A DNA stretch of 64,000 nucleotides from Antedon mediterranea (GCF_964355755.1 NC_092672.1:14566501-14630500), one strand, 5' to 3'; positions 27,601-37,199 are shown, counted from the first letter of the stretch. The notes: generated by a model not told the origin, from the letters alone. Made by a program: numbers and translations.

Positions 27601-30353
27601 CAGTGGAGGAATTTCTATACGTTGTACTGGTTCTCGTGGTTACAGAATGCCACCCACAGCTTTTATAAATCTATCACATGGACTCCGCAAAGGTGGATTG
27701 GATGTTAAGCCCACAGCAGTTAAGCCTGTCAATACTATAGAACACACCAGACATCGTGGCTGGTACGATAATACAATTGCTGAAATAGGCAGTAACACTA
27801 CCAAAGTTGCACAAATGTCTAGGAAACCACAAAGTCCTATGGTCAGTAAAATTCAATATTAGCTGTACATGTAGTATCAATCAATTTAAATGAGTCGATC
27901 CAATAAACTATTTAAACAAAATTGTTTTGCAAAAGAAGAAAGAACGGATGAATAGACACCTAAAATAGCTCCTGAAAACTGATTGTATAGCAAAAATCCA
28001 TATAATTTAATTTTTATAAAAATTATATATTATGTATAATTAAATTATTCCTTAGCATTAATGTTTTAACATAAAACAGTAAAAGATATTATATGCAAGG
28101 AATGATTGGATACTGGTAAGTTGTTTACATAGTTGTATAGATGTATGAACCATTTACATAACAGGTCTACTGTATGTGCTTTAAGGGTTAGTATGAAGAG
28201 TGATGCCTAAACTTGCTTCTAAATAAATTGTTTTTGTACAGCACCAACAATCTAGAAAAAATGATGGAACCAATTCCGAGGCTTCTCGACAGAAGTTAAA
28301 TAAAGGTATATCCTATATTCACAAGTTTTAAGATGCACTTCACTCTTTACCTATAATAGAAATTTGTTTACATTAAAAAATAATGATATATAATTCTTTA
28401 ATAAATAATTTACTTTTGTGAACTAAATAATGAACTAATAATAATTTCTTAATTAGTTCAACTGTTTAACTTGTTGAATTGATTTGTATATTTAGGCAAA
28501 AGTCCTAAGAATGGAACACAGGCTGGACAGCATGTAGAAGGAACATTTACAATACTGCCACGCAAGTCAATCAATGAAGAAAACCAAACCCCTGTAGATA
28601 ACACTAGTGGAAACAACTCAACATGTAATCCACAGTCAAACACCATTCAAAAGGAGTTTGCTAGCATGTGGAAACAATTACAACAGTCAGAAAAGCCGTC
28701 TAAAAAATCAGTTGCCCCATCTTCTCTATCAAAATCTGGTGGTAAAAAGCAGAAAAAAGGTGTATCTTCTACTCTTGTGAAGCCTGCTGCTATCTTGAAT
28801 ACTGATCCTGCCAACATTAGCATCACTGATGAAGACACTAATGATGGACGAGATGATAGAAACAGTCTTACTGTGGATAAAGTCAAAGATGACAATCCAA
28901 ATTTAAACAATCAAGAGAAGGAAATTTATTTACAGGTCAGATTATTTTGTTATCTGCCCTGTCGAATTGTTTATCATTTATCATTGTTTATCTCATACTT
29001 TACAGTAGGTGCTTCATAAAACAAAAATTGTATTTGATGAAAGATGAAATAAAGTTCTAATCAATAGTTTCACAACACAGCCACCATTTTGTACAGCTTT
29101 TTGTAAAAAGTTTGAAAATATTGTGCCACTGGCTGATTAATATGTGCAAAAGAAAACTAACCTGTAGAGTGTCATGTACCTTCTTTGCTACAATTTGAAC
29201 GCCACCAAAGGTTACTTTTTTTTTCAAAACATGAAAACTACATTTTGTTTTTAAATATCAATTACAAATATATTTTCTGTAAATTTAATGCAATCAATCA
29301 ACTAGTCTGCTGTTTTGATGTGTAGTATTGCCGATTTTATGTTTTAAATTTAATATTTCTGTTTTAGAAAGGTACAGAAGACCTCTGTCGGTTATTGAAT
29401 ATTAGCAAGCCAGAATCAGTTCCAAGTTTTTCAAAACCATTATCTTATGGAAAGCAGATTAATGTTTCGCAGCTCTTTGCTGGTAAGATTTGTTTGTAAT
29501 AGTTTGTATGTACTGTATTGTGATAGCCTTGCTACAGCCATAAGCAGGGTTCATACGCATCCTTAAATTCCATGAAAGTACTGGAAAGTCCTTGAAATTG
29601 ACATTTGTTGTTAAATATCCTGAAAATTGTTATAATACAGAAACGTAATATGAATTCTTTGTAATAATGTTTTAAAAACACTGAACAATAATAAAAATGT
29701 TACTTAATTTTGTTAAATGACACCCCTAGATGGCCAGAAATGGTACTCGCGCATGTAAAATATTTATTTAGGCCGTACGCCGATATGTGTTCATTTGGAC
29801 TTTAAATTCCCTGCATAGGAGAGTGTAGTCAACAACGTTATTTGATATTAATATATAAAACTTAAATAAATTTCTGTAATTTTCATTGGACGATCGTGGG
29901 TCACATAGTGTGCAATAGTATGCACTATTTAACGATCGTTAAATAGAACTTTTTAATTTTCTTTCACATACCAAAAAAAATTTCTTTTCGCGTACAAACA
30001 ATTGTGTTTACCACAATTACTGTGATTTTGAACATGAAATCCAACAGCGCGGCCTGTTTTTAAATCAAAACATTGAACACTCAATCGTGTCACGGCAGAA
30101 TTTTTGGAAAGTTAAACATACTAATTTAGACCAAAAAAGCATTTAAATTAGCTTTAGATTGTTTGTATGATTTTGATTAATTAGTGGGAACAACTCTACA
30201 AGATGTTGAATCTGGAAAAAAAAATTAGCCTAGATCAGTGTCAATTGCCAGGCAAAGTTTCGTAATGATATCGCTGCCTTTCTAGCCTATGCCTAGGCGC
30301 TTTACTAAACCTTTACCCAAGCTAGGCCTAGGATTGTTTGGTCGTTCGTTGAC

Positions 30354-30384
<31 letters not shown>

Positions 30385-33156
30385 GATTTATACAACGCAC
30401 ATATATCCACTAAAGTGCTCAAGTGTAGGTGTGTTTATAAAATCTAAATAAATATAATATTTAATATATTATAAAAAAACAAATATATATAATTGTTTTT
30501 CAATGTAAATATGTTACAAAAAACCAAATACATTTTACTGCTTTAATGTAAATGTTGTAGACCTACAATTTGTTAAATCTTCAAATGACAGGACATGACA
30601 TTTAGAGGTTATATAATTTTATTTGGTGAATGATGAAAGGTTATATTAACTTGTAAATTAAAGAGTAAGAATTCAGTTTTAAACTATTAATGATGTACAA
30701 TATTTCTATTTTCAGATCCTAATCAAACACAACCATCAAAGCCTGAACTTTTAAGCCCAGCATACTTTTCTGCACCCCTTCAAGCTCAAAAGGCTGCACA
30801 GAATCTCCAACATAAAACAGGACCTCAACATACACCTCCCGGGAAATTTACTCAAATTCCTCAAGGACAAAAAATCTACCAGCCTCAACCCACTCACCCA
30901 ATCGGCCAGACAGGCCTTGATCAACGATATCCAGCTAACTCACATTCACCAAATCAATTTCAATGGACTGCACCTCAACATGTTATACAACCTGGTCATA
31001 TACAAAGCGATAGTTTTGATGTACATGGAGGGCAACAATTACACACCCAATTACAAGGAGGCCATCAACTTGGAGCGTGCTATTCTGGTCAGACACCAGC
31101 ATTTGGAGTTCAGCAGGGATTTATGCAGTCTGGTCAGATACAAGTAGACCAACAGTTAATTCGAGGTGTTAACCAGCTTTTTCAAACGCAAGCACCTGCA
31201 GGCCAACAGCCAATAGCTGGCCAAATGCAAATTCATGCAGGTCAGCAGGTTAGAGGTATTAACCAGGCTGGTCAAATACAAATACTCAGTGGCCAGTTTA
31301 ATCAAGTTCAAGGATACAGACAACCAATTTATATACAAAATAGAAATATGGCACCAGCAAATGTTAGAATGCCACCTCAGCAGTATCAACGTCAAGTATG
31401 TATTCTTTTTAGTCTTTTTTTAGTTTATGGCAACATTATCTCTTTACATGACATTTAATTCCTACTTGATTATACAATGACACCTTGTTCTTAAAGCCCC
31501 ATTCCCTACGTTTTTTAGATATAATTTAAGATCACAAACTATATTTAATGTAAAAATAATACTATATGGTCCTATTGCGATAACTTTTTTCGTCTTTAAA
31601 CGGTTAAAAATGTGAAAAATAAGTCGATTCTAATAATTATAGCGGCCCGCTATAAATCCCAAAATGCATTGCGCGCGGATTGATATTTTTGTTTTTCACC
31701 TGTAATTCGCCCACTTTTCGATCGATCGTGAGGCCAAAACAAATGAAAGACTCCTAACTTTTCAGCGAAAATACCGGGTTTTCCCCAATTTGTATCAACG
31801 GAGTCTGGCAAAAATAGAAAGACAATTAATGCAGCAACTATACAAAGTCAGGCTAGGTATATAGCTCGCGTACGATGTTCGTACGTTACCGATGTTTACC
31901 AGCTAGGCCTACAAAACTAAGCCTAGCTAGGCTAGCCCTAAGACCGTCCACGAGAGGTCGATCGCCGCGAGCTACTTAGGTAGTGCATTGTTTCTCACTT
32001 TTTATCATAATTTACCATAAAACGTACATTTAAGACAAGAAATGACATGGTTTAATGTTTTTAAAGTGATATATATGTATTATTTTCCAAAAAACGTCCA
32101 AAATTGCAGGGAAGGGGTCTTTAAACCAATTTTATGTGAATCTCCCTAACCCTTACCATGCCCAGGGGTGTTTTATGTGAATCTCCCTAACCCTTACCAT
32201 GCCCAGGGTGTTTTATGTGAACCTCCCTAACCCTTACCATGCCCAGGGTGTTTTATGTGAACCTCCCTAACCCTTACCATGCCCAGGGTGTTAAAAAAGT
32301 CAATATCCAATAGAGTTTGTACAATACCATGAGTGACTTAATGGTTGCCACATCTGCATATTGAAATAATATATCTTGTAAAGTGCTATGTATTTTTTGG
32401 TAGTACTATACTGAGGTTTGTTTGTTTCAGGATTCTGATATTATTATTGGGTGAAATTAGGAAATTAAGTTTAATTAAAACTTTCATTTTCACATTCAAA
32501 GTTCATTAATTTTATTTCAATTTCTTAAAACCTGAAGGTTTACTAATTTGTTTCAATGTTGTTTTTCTCATAGCCTGGATATGGTGGTGCAATGCTACAA
32601 CCGCGGGGACCACCTACAGGACCAAATCAACCAAGTTGGACTAGGTTACCAACTCCAGCTCAAAATTTATCCCCACCTACACCAAACAACTTTGTACCAT
32701 TACAGGTATGCAATTATATGTCATTTCTGCAGCAGAATGTCAACACAGCAATTTATTAGAGTATAATTGCCTTGTGACATCATTTTAATGTTGTTTATTT
32801 GTCTTTAATAGGTTACTAAACTGATGACCCCCACTAAGCCTGAAATGCAAAATACCAATTCACCAAAGGTGGTTCAAAGTCCAGAGCTGCAACCAAGACA
32901 GACAAATGCACATGTAAATACGCATGTAGTATTGAATCCGGTTGAGCCAACTTTACTTAAATCACACGAAACACAATTGCAACAAGTTACTCCTTCCGAC
33001 AACTTGTCTAATCCACAGAAAGATATCCAAGATCTTTCAACTGAAACCAAATCTTCTGAAATATCAAGCTGTGATAGTACAAAGAGTTCAAAACAAAGGA
33101 AATCAAAACCACGCAAAAAATCTGTAAAATTGGCAATTAATTTTTGTGATAACTAA
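3628..33156 (+). CDS. XRN1: 5'-3' exoribonuclease 1 (XRN1), 34 exons, first exon missing
   Basis: Cytoplasmic 5'-to-3' exoribonuclease that degrades decapped mRNA. Exons read with GT/AG borders and matching phases: 3628-3759, 3904-4004, 4285-4492, 4890-5000, 5682-5855, 7121-7283, 10306-10373, 11192-11308, 12049-12157, 12544-12655, 13462-13551, 14253-14409, 14754-14873, 15489-15655, 16358-16484, 16676-16768, 17222-17325, 17429-17536, 17930-18004, 18825-18912, 19086-19199, 19360-19446, 20456-20571, 20826-20954, 21816-22029, 22382-22435, 25965-26097, 27552-27841, 28242-28305, 28496-28935, 29368-29482, 30716-31395, 32574-32705, 32812-33156. They sum to 5337 nt, or 1778 residues plus stop. About 25 N-terminal residues lie upstream. 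With that offset the acidic metal ligands fall at the family positions: D35 (FDMNG), D86 (AIDG), E176/E178 (GEGEHK), D206/D208 (LDADL), and the aspartate of [10 protein letters not shown]. The 5'-phosphate pocket KMNQQRGRR is intact. The PAZ/tudor/winged-helix-like middle region follows, then a Gln/Gly/Pro-rich tail ending in a basic [13 protein letters not shown] motif like vertebrate XRN1. Confidence 0.96.
5220..5460. repeat. diverged repeat in XRN1 intron
   Basis: CTGTCTGTCCGTGCTTG occurs twice in a row near 5260-5290. A diverged copy of the following block (GACTGTCTGTGCTCAATTGTA-GATAATATTATA) is at about 5411-5450. It looks like a decayed duplication of about 150 bp. No function is visible. 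Confidence 0.35.
6132..6424 (+). mobile_element. MITE-like dispersed repeat, copy A (XRN1 intron)
   Basis: Starts near TACTGTAAATCCCAAAA and ends near CCATAATTAATGTACTCTACC. A related copy in reverse orientation lies at 40628-40850 in LRRC47 intron 3. Shared blocks include the GTGGGTGAGGCAC-like word, GGGATGTAAATAAATAAA and CCCCCATAATTAATGTACTC. It has no coding capacity. The class is unknown. Confidence 0.55.
6585..6660 (+). mobile_element. L2/CR1-like 3' tail (LINE or SINE end)
   Basis: The text GTATAAATGTGCGCTATACAAG is followed by (TAA)n. A GCGCTATACAA core plus an AAT or TAA microsatellite is the usual 3' end of L2-type LINEs and their SINEs in marine animals. The same end, reversed, is at 30354-30425. 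Only the tail is recognisable. Confidence 0.5.
7425..9386. repeat. 49-bp minisatellite, about 40 copies (XRN1 intron)
   Basis: Head-to-tail copies of a 49-bp unit made of AACTAAACTATGTCATGATT, then CATTGTGTGCTGCATGCAAG, then GATATAGAC. Copies are nearly identical. The common variants are GAC/GAA at the junction, TGTG/TGCG, and an occasional AATC for AAAC. The array sits in the 3.0-kb intron between exons 7121-7283 and 10306-10373 and makes up most of it. It contains TGCATGCA, a self-complementary word, in every unit. Confidence 0.97.
9387..9925. repeat. 90-98-bp composite satellite fused to the 49-bp array
   Basis: About six units in which a 33-bp core of the 49-bp repeat (CATGATTCATTGTGTGCTGC to GATATA) alternates with a new block of about 60 bp. 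That block contains TTGCTCGCTCCCCAC, CCACACAGTTTTGATGG and CATCCACTGTAATCCAAAGC. Units differ by small deletions. Short open frames on both strands here are by-products of the repeat. Confidence 0.9.
10750..10965 (-). mobile_element. retroelement 3' fragment (LINE or Penelope-like)
   Basis: On the minus strand, ACTGATGAAGGTCTAGTGTT is followed by GCCCGAAAGCTCTGCAAAC. This is the [12 protein letters not shown]-type wording common at the ends of retroelements in marine animals. An A/T-rich end follows towards 10770. No full reverse transcriptase remains. The family is uncertain. Confidence 0.45.
11524..11597. repeat. 18-bp tandem repeat, 4 copies
   Basis: The unit CCATGTGGTTAGCCTTTT is repeated four times almost perfectly in the XRN1 intron after exon 11192-11308. 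The last copy begins to drift (CCTTGTGG). Confidence 0.92.
11800..11919. repeat. nested inverted repeat (44-bp arms plus inner hairpin)
   Basis: The arm 11800-11843 is the reverse complement of 11876-11919 with one mismatch in 44. Inside it, GTGTACTCACGGTT (11834-11847) pairs perfectly with AACCGTGAGTACAC (11854-11867) over a 6-nt loop. The strand can therefore fold in two competing ways. It is non-coding, in an XRN1 intron, just downstream of an AT dinucleotide run. It is probably a small foldback element or a recent inverted duplication. Confidence 0.9.
13985..14105 (-). mobile_element. tRNA-derived SINE fragment
   Basis: On the minus strand, ATGGCTCGGTGGTCTGTGAT resembles a pol III A-box region. 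About 30 nt further, AGATCGAGTCTCACTTTGGG resembles a B box with flanking T-stem. A functional tRNA fold is not preserved. It lies in the XRN1 intron before exon 14253-14409. Confidence 0.5.
16775..17007. repeat. 37-bp tandem repeat, 6 copies (XRN1 intron)
   Basis: The unit is ATTGTATGTTAAACAATGG followed by TGTAATATAAAACATGAC. Six copies start 6 bp after the splice donor of exon 16676-16768. One unit carries a small insertion (ATAACTAATATAAAAC). Variants at the unit start (CATT/CTTT) alternate. Confidence 0.93.
17590..17665. repeat. dispersed repeat with a relative at about 13635-13690
   Basis: ACTAGATTTGAACTCGTCACTTTGAC followed by CGGGTTAT and a GTGCAT/ATGCAC word matches a diverged block near 13640 (ACTAGATTTAATTTGTCACT). 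Both lie in XRN1 introns. The class is unknown; the tRNA-like GAACTCGTCAC wording hints at a SINE. Confidence 0.35.
19447..20047 (+). mobile_element. 5'-truncated CR1/Rex-like LINE in XRN1 intron
   Basis: Directly after exon 19360-19446 the intron encodes a degenerate reverse transcriptase C-terminus: [19 protein letters not shown] and FLRKLQYHM. After a break, [19 protein letters not shown] and [19 protein letters not shown] follow. The element ends with AATAAATAATATTGTATCGT and TATCG-type repeats. The early part is in frame with the upstream XRN1 exon. Stops and frame breaks show it is dead. Confidence 0.7.
22556..25735. repeat. 48-bp minisatellite, about 66 copies (XRN1 intron)
   Basis: The unit is AAGGTTATTACGTGTACTGC, then AGGACTATACTTGTCAGCCA, then CACACAGC, 48 bp. 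The main variant is GCAAGG versus GCGAGG. A few units have TTAGGTG for TTACGTG, and several have one extra G (TTGGTCAG), giving 49 bp. The array fills most of the 3.5-kb intron between exons 22382-22435 and 25965-26097. Because 48 is divisible by 3 and the unit has no stop in any forward frame, it produces very long but meaningless reading frames, also on the minus strand. Confidence 0.97.
26725..26890. repeat. AAATGTGCAAAC interspersed short repeats
   Basis: CACATTTGTGCAAACA and AAATGTGCAAAC recur six or more times in both orientations, separated by ATTTTACCTT-like spacers. The arrangement is irregular, with a partial foldback character. It resembles the AAATGTGAAAA repeats at 34290-34402. 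Confidence 0.6.
29545..29645. mobile_element. hAT-like non-autonomous repeat fragment
   Basis: CAGGGTTCATACGCATCC is followed by TTAAATTCCATGAAAGTACT and GGAAAGTCCTTGAAATT. This wording is familiar from hAT-type MITEs in animals, whose ends start CAGGGTTC. The other terminus was not located, so boundaries are open. Confidence 0.4.
30354..30425 (-). mobile_element. L2/CR1-like 3' tail, minus strand
   Basis: A (TAA)n run at 30354-30382 is followed by GATTTATACAACGCACATAT and CCACTAAAGTGCTCAAG. Reversed, this is the GCGTTGTATAAATC(TTA)n end seen in L2-type elements and at 6585-6660. Confidence 0.5.
31495..32120. mobile_element. TTAA-flanked MITE (Kolobok/piggyBac-like) in XRN1 intron
   Basis: TTAA at 31491-31494 and 32121-32124 flanks a 626-bp unit whose ends are inverted repeats: AGCCCCATTCCCTACG on the left and, reversed, AGACCCCTTCCCTGCA on the right. 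The inside is non-coding and rich in palindromes (TCGATCGATCG, GCCTAGCTAGGC). The TTAA target fits Kolobok or piggyBac families. An AG start is more usual for Kolobok. Confidence 0.65.
32124..32291. repeat. 40-bp tandem repeat, 4 copies (XRN1 intron)
   Basis: The unit is GTGTTTTATGTGAATCTCCC plus TAACCCTTACCATGCCCAGG. Copies differ at AATCTC/AACCTC, and one copy has an extra G. It starts at the right edge of the TTAA-flanked MITE. Confidence 0.92.
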
Positions 33157-33269
33157 AGTCAAAATTCGTAATAGCATTTGATCTTTTTTGTGTGGCAGAC
33201 AGAAACAGTAAAATGTCTTCTTGTAAATGTTGTTCTAGTGTATTATTTTTCATCTTTATAAAATGAATG

Positions 33270-33275
33270 AATAAA
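33270..33275 (+). terminator. XRN1 polyadenylation signal candidate
   Basis: AATAAA lies 114 bp after the XRN1 stop codon, with T- and TG-rich sequence downstream. Other A-rich hexamer variants occur later, so a longer 3' UTR is possible. Confidence 0.5.
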
Positions 33276-34028
33276 ATGTTATTCACAAGAAACCAGTCAT
33301 TGTTGTCAACAAGTTGAACACTATCAAGATATACCATTAGTATTATTGTTGTAAGAAGTAGATAGTTTTCTGAAATATTTTTTGTAAGCTTGAAGTAAAT
33401 TTTCCTTACCATTTTTTAATTTGTTATTGGATAGATTGAATGAAATAAGATAATTTTTCTACATCGTTTTATCAATCAATTTATGATAATTAATCATAAA
33501 CACAGTAATAACTTGTTTTTATTTGTATTTAGTTTGTGACTGTGCTGTCACTGTGTGTCTAGTATTCTTAATGTGTTTATATAATAAGCATACATGTGAT
33601 ACTGTATTTTAACTAAATAGTATTTTTGGTAGAAAGAATTTTGTATAGCCATTTTATTTCTTATACTGAAGATGATAAATATAAGTACCAACCGGTGTAC
33701 CCTATTTTACCCTTTGGAAAATTATCCAGACAAATAATCCCTCAATTAATTACTAAACCTAACAAGTAATTGTTTAAGAAAGTAGGAGGAGTTAATTAGA
33801 TTATTCAGAAGTATTACAGTAGTCCCGCGATAATTGTTCAGGTTTGTAATTATTCTGTGCAGGAAATAATTGTAGAATCCATAGTATTACCAGCTATAAC
33901 AGGTATCAATCAATTTGAATACAAAACATTTGTTGTTAACTATTAAATTAATAAATGTTTTCATCTTATTTTTTACTTTTCATAATTAATTTGTAGATGT
34001 TTCTGATATTTCAGTCTCTTTACATTTA
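33276..34028. other. XRN1 3' flank, no gene seen
   Basis: AT-rich, non-coding. It may be partly a longer XRN1 3' UTR. No repeat or gene is recognised. Confidence 0.5.
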
Positions 34029-34271
34029 TACATTTAATTGGGCTTCACATACATATGAACTCTTCACGCAGTGAGGACATTTACATTGGGCTTCACATAC
34101 ATATGAACTCTTCACGCAGTGAGGACATTTACATTGGGCTTCACATACATATGAACTCTTCACGCAGTGAGGACATTTACATTGGGTTTCACATACATAT
34201 GAACTCTTCACGCAGTGAGGACATTTACATTGGGCTTCACATACATATGAACTCTTCACGCAGTGAGGACA
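34029..34271. repeat. 48-bp tandem repeat, 5 copies
   Basis: The unit is ACATTTACATTGGGCTTCAC, ATACATATGAACTCTTCACG, CAGTGAGG. Five near-identical copies (one GGGTTTC variant). Both strands stay open. The minus strand reads KCPHCVKSSYVCEAQC per unit, which looks like a cysteine motif but has no gene context. Confidence 0.93.
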
Positions 34272-34289
34272 TTTTGTGAAATATCTACT

Positions 34290-34402
34290 CAAGAATGTGA
34301 AAACAACCACATACACAAATCACCCATAAATGTGAAAATAGCAACCCCAAATGTGAAAATAGCAACCCCAAATGTGAAAATAGCAACCCCAAATGTGAAA
34401 AC
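34290..34402. repeat. 21-bp tandem repeat, 3-4 copies
   Basis: AATGTGAAAATAGCAACCCC is repeated with 21-bp spacing and degenerate edge copies (AATGTGAAAACAACCAC). Confidence 0.85.
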
Positions 34403-35336
34403 GATTATACTCCACAAATGGGATAATGCAACATGTGAAAAAAATGTGTGCATTTTTTTTATTAAGACTATCTGAGCATTTTTGGTGATAAATTAGGCCT
34501 AGATGTCGAGTTGTTGGCTTACTATCAAATCGATGTTTGGTGTTTGTGCTGCGCGCGTGTACGATCCTAAGTTCAATGTTATACAATAATGTTTGTAGGG
34601 TGTGGTTGTTAACTTGTTGGCTACTATTATGTACGTATAATTATTCAAAGTCGACATTCAGTGTTTGATGCGCGCATTCATGATCACATCGATTTTGGAT
34701 TTAAATTAAAGTAAGACAACGAGTTGACACCCGTATGCAGCAAATTACAAGTGTCGACTTAATAGTCATTCAACGACTTAACAACAACCATAACTGTACC
34801 TACGCATATCGTGAAAAAAAATTTTTTTAGTATATATAAAAGTAAAGTCACTCAAAGACTTAGTTATTTTTATTTCCGTGGGAGTTGGAAGTTCTCATCA
34901 AATAAAAGGCAATAAGTAAACAAACAAAAGTACAAATTGACAAAGTATAGAATTTATCATGTTGGTGGTATTTAGTTTGTAAAATGCAACCAACCATTGT
35001 TAAAAGAGGAATGAATCATCATGGTGATGTCTAAACAAAGGAAGGAATGATTTTAAAAAAAATGTCAACAAGCACTATAAAACATTTATTATATTTATTG
35101 ATTTTATTTATTACGTCCAATGTATTTCAATATTTTAAAATGAAATGAAATAAAAGTGGGATGTCAAACCCACATAAGACAAAACAAATTGGGTTTTACG
35201 TATAAAAAAAATGCCGGGATTATTTTCCTTATTAATACAGGCTAATAATAATATTTTATTTGGAGTTACAGTTTTGTATTTTTTTGTAAATCGTGAACAG
35301 GAGGCCTATTTATTTTACAGGCAACGATTAATTATA
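34403..35336. other. intergenic, no gene seen
   Basis: AT-rich sequence without recognisable genes or repeats, ending at the candidate target duplication ATTATA (35331-35336) of the next element. Confidence 0.5.
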
Positions 35337-35385
35337 TACGAAGCCCCATTGGGGACATATGTTTAAAAAAAAAGCCTCCACAATT

Positions 35386-35510
35386 CGTACGTACGACTTA
35401 GATATCTCGTACGTACGCGTTATTATCACGTACGTACGACTTATTATCTCGTACGTACGTGTTATTTTCTCGTACGTACGACTTATTATCTCGTACGTAC
35501 GAGTTATCTT
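35386..35510. repeat. left subterminal 21-bp array (CGTACGTACG), 6 copies
   Basis: Six CGTACGTACG palindromes are spaced by 11-nt linkers such as ACTTATTATCT. The linkers are diverged (ACTTAGATATCT, CGTTATTATCA, TGTTATTTTCT). It is the left partner of the array at 37757-37920. Confidence 0.92.
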
Positions 35511-35814
35511 GTATACGTCACACGTGTAATTGAACCATGAACCACGTGTGCGCACATTGACATGTGGCCTGCTTGTTGACAACCTGATGAGCTAGACTGG
35601 CTCTACTCTCTATCAAATGGGATGGCCAGTCTGTGTATTCAGGAGGAGTGTATATGTGGTTGACAAACCTGGCTTTTGCCACTGTTAAGTGTAAGCTGAC
35701 AGCGAATGTGATGTGAGAGAAGACAGGCGCAAGTTTGTCTAATTACAAGTTCCTGTTAAAAACAACCTAGAATTCTCCACCCCTCTAACCATAAAGTCAT
35801 CTCATCTTGATTGT

Positions 35815-36570
35815 GATTACAAGAAGACTATTGCTCAGGGCTCATTTGGAGAAGTATTCAAGGGAATGTACCAATATGAGCATGTTGCCGTAAAGAAAGT
35901 GAAGTTGAGAAAGGGCAAGCGTCCGAAGAAGCGGATTATAAGGGAGGCTCTAATAGACCAACAACTCGCACACAAGAATATTGAAAAGTTCATTGGAATT
36001 TGCCTCTGGAACATCATTTATGTCTATCATTACTGAATTCATCTATTGGCAAAACATGGAGGAAACGAAATAGGAAAGTGGCAGTTGCTGCAACTGGCGT
36101 TGTAGGTGTTTCGTATTTACACACAAGCATAGTCCTCAGATAATACAACAGGATAAAGCCCGCCAACATAACATTCTTTTAGACAAAAAGTTTGTACCAA
36201 AACTGTGTGACCTCGGTTGTGCTAGGATGAAGTCTGTGGTGCTATAGTGGGATTCATGTCACTTTGTAGGCCTACCCCAGAATACATGTGCCATGTATTC
36301 TGGGGTAGGCCTACCTGTTTAGTAACATTTCTGGGCCAGAAATGTTACTAAACAGTGAGAAATGTACGTCATCTTCTGACATCACAAAGAGACCTTTTGA
36401 AACACAAGAACAGGACGATGATCCTTGACATTTATCAAGAACTGCATGAGGAGAGAAAGCAAATTCCTCCAGTGTTGAGAACATTCGACTTTGAGCTGTT
36501 TGAGCTATCTTCCACAGAATCGACCACCTGCTGGACATCTTGTGAAACATCTCCAGTATCCCTTGCTCCA
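35815..36570 (+). pseudogene. broken protein kinase (TKL/RIPK-like) fragment
   Basis: Frame 35821 gives KKTIAQGSFGEVFKGMY, the glycine-rich loop, then HVAVKKVKL with the VAVKK lysine and an alphaC-like IIREALIDQQLAHKNIEKF. A frame change after GICL is needed to read SFMSIITEFI. Later pieces are VSYLHT, then NILLDKKFVPKLCDLGCARM (catalytic-loop end and DLG in place of DFG) and a PEYM word near 36277-36288. The HRD motif is degraded to QQD. Several stops and frame shifts break the domain, and two perfect palindromes (36266-36355) interrupt it. The fragment has no introns, so it may be a retrocopy or a captured gene piece. It is not a working kinase. Confidence 0.75.
36266..36355. repeat. two abutting perfect palindromes
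   Basis: Palindrome 1: 23-bp arms 36266-36288 and 36292-36314 with a 3-nt loop. Palindrome 2: 20-bp arms 36315-36334 and 36336-36355 with a 1-nt centre. They touch end to end, both arms match perfectly, and they sit in the activation-segment part of the kinase relic. Confidence 0.95.
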
Positions 36571-37199
36571 AAAGTATGGCTCTGTAAAGAGTTTATGGAG
36601 ACACACTGTTTTTCTTTTATGTTTGTGTTGCTTTTAAAGTTAGGTTAACCATTTAGATGGCTGCAGTCGCGTGCTAAAGTTAGTGTTTACCGACCAACCG
36701 ACCGACATAGTGAGATGTAGAGTCGCGTTGCACGCGACTAAAACGTATATTGATTATTTTTGATTTACTGAATGTTGACACTTACACATACTGATATCTT
36801 CACAACTTTAGAAATCAAAACGAATAGTGATAACATCTTTGACACTTTTTCTATTAATTAAGAGCTCTGTAAGGTGTTCTTTAATCTTTAAAGGCACGAC
36901 GTATTCTGCCCAACCTTTAACATCACGGCACCAGTGGTTTTTTAATACTATACTTATGCCTATTACTAAGGTAACATTATATTGCTACATGTTTCAAGAT
37001 TATTTTGAAGTTTTTGTTCAACGTTTCTATGATTAGAATGAGAGAAAGTAATTGTCCTACAAAAATATCGGCATACAGATATAGTTTACAATAAATTCAC
37101 CGGGTTTTATAATTATTGTTTTGTTATTTTTTTTCTATTATATTATAAGTCATTCATCATCGTAATAATTGTTTTTCAAATTTTGATATTTGTGAACCT

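Noticed and set aside
34026-34316. Zinc-finger protein on the minus strand
   Set aside because: The cysteine repeat equals the 48-bp unit exactly, with no linker histidines and no flanking exons. It is kept only as a low-interest observation.
35815-36570. Working kinase gene
   Set aside because: Several stops, at least one frame shift, a degraded HRD motif and palindromic insertions break the domain.
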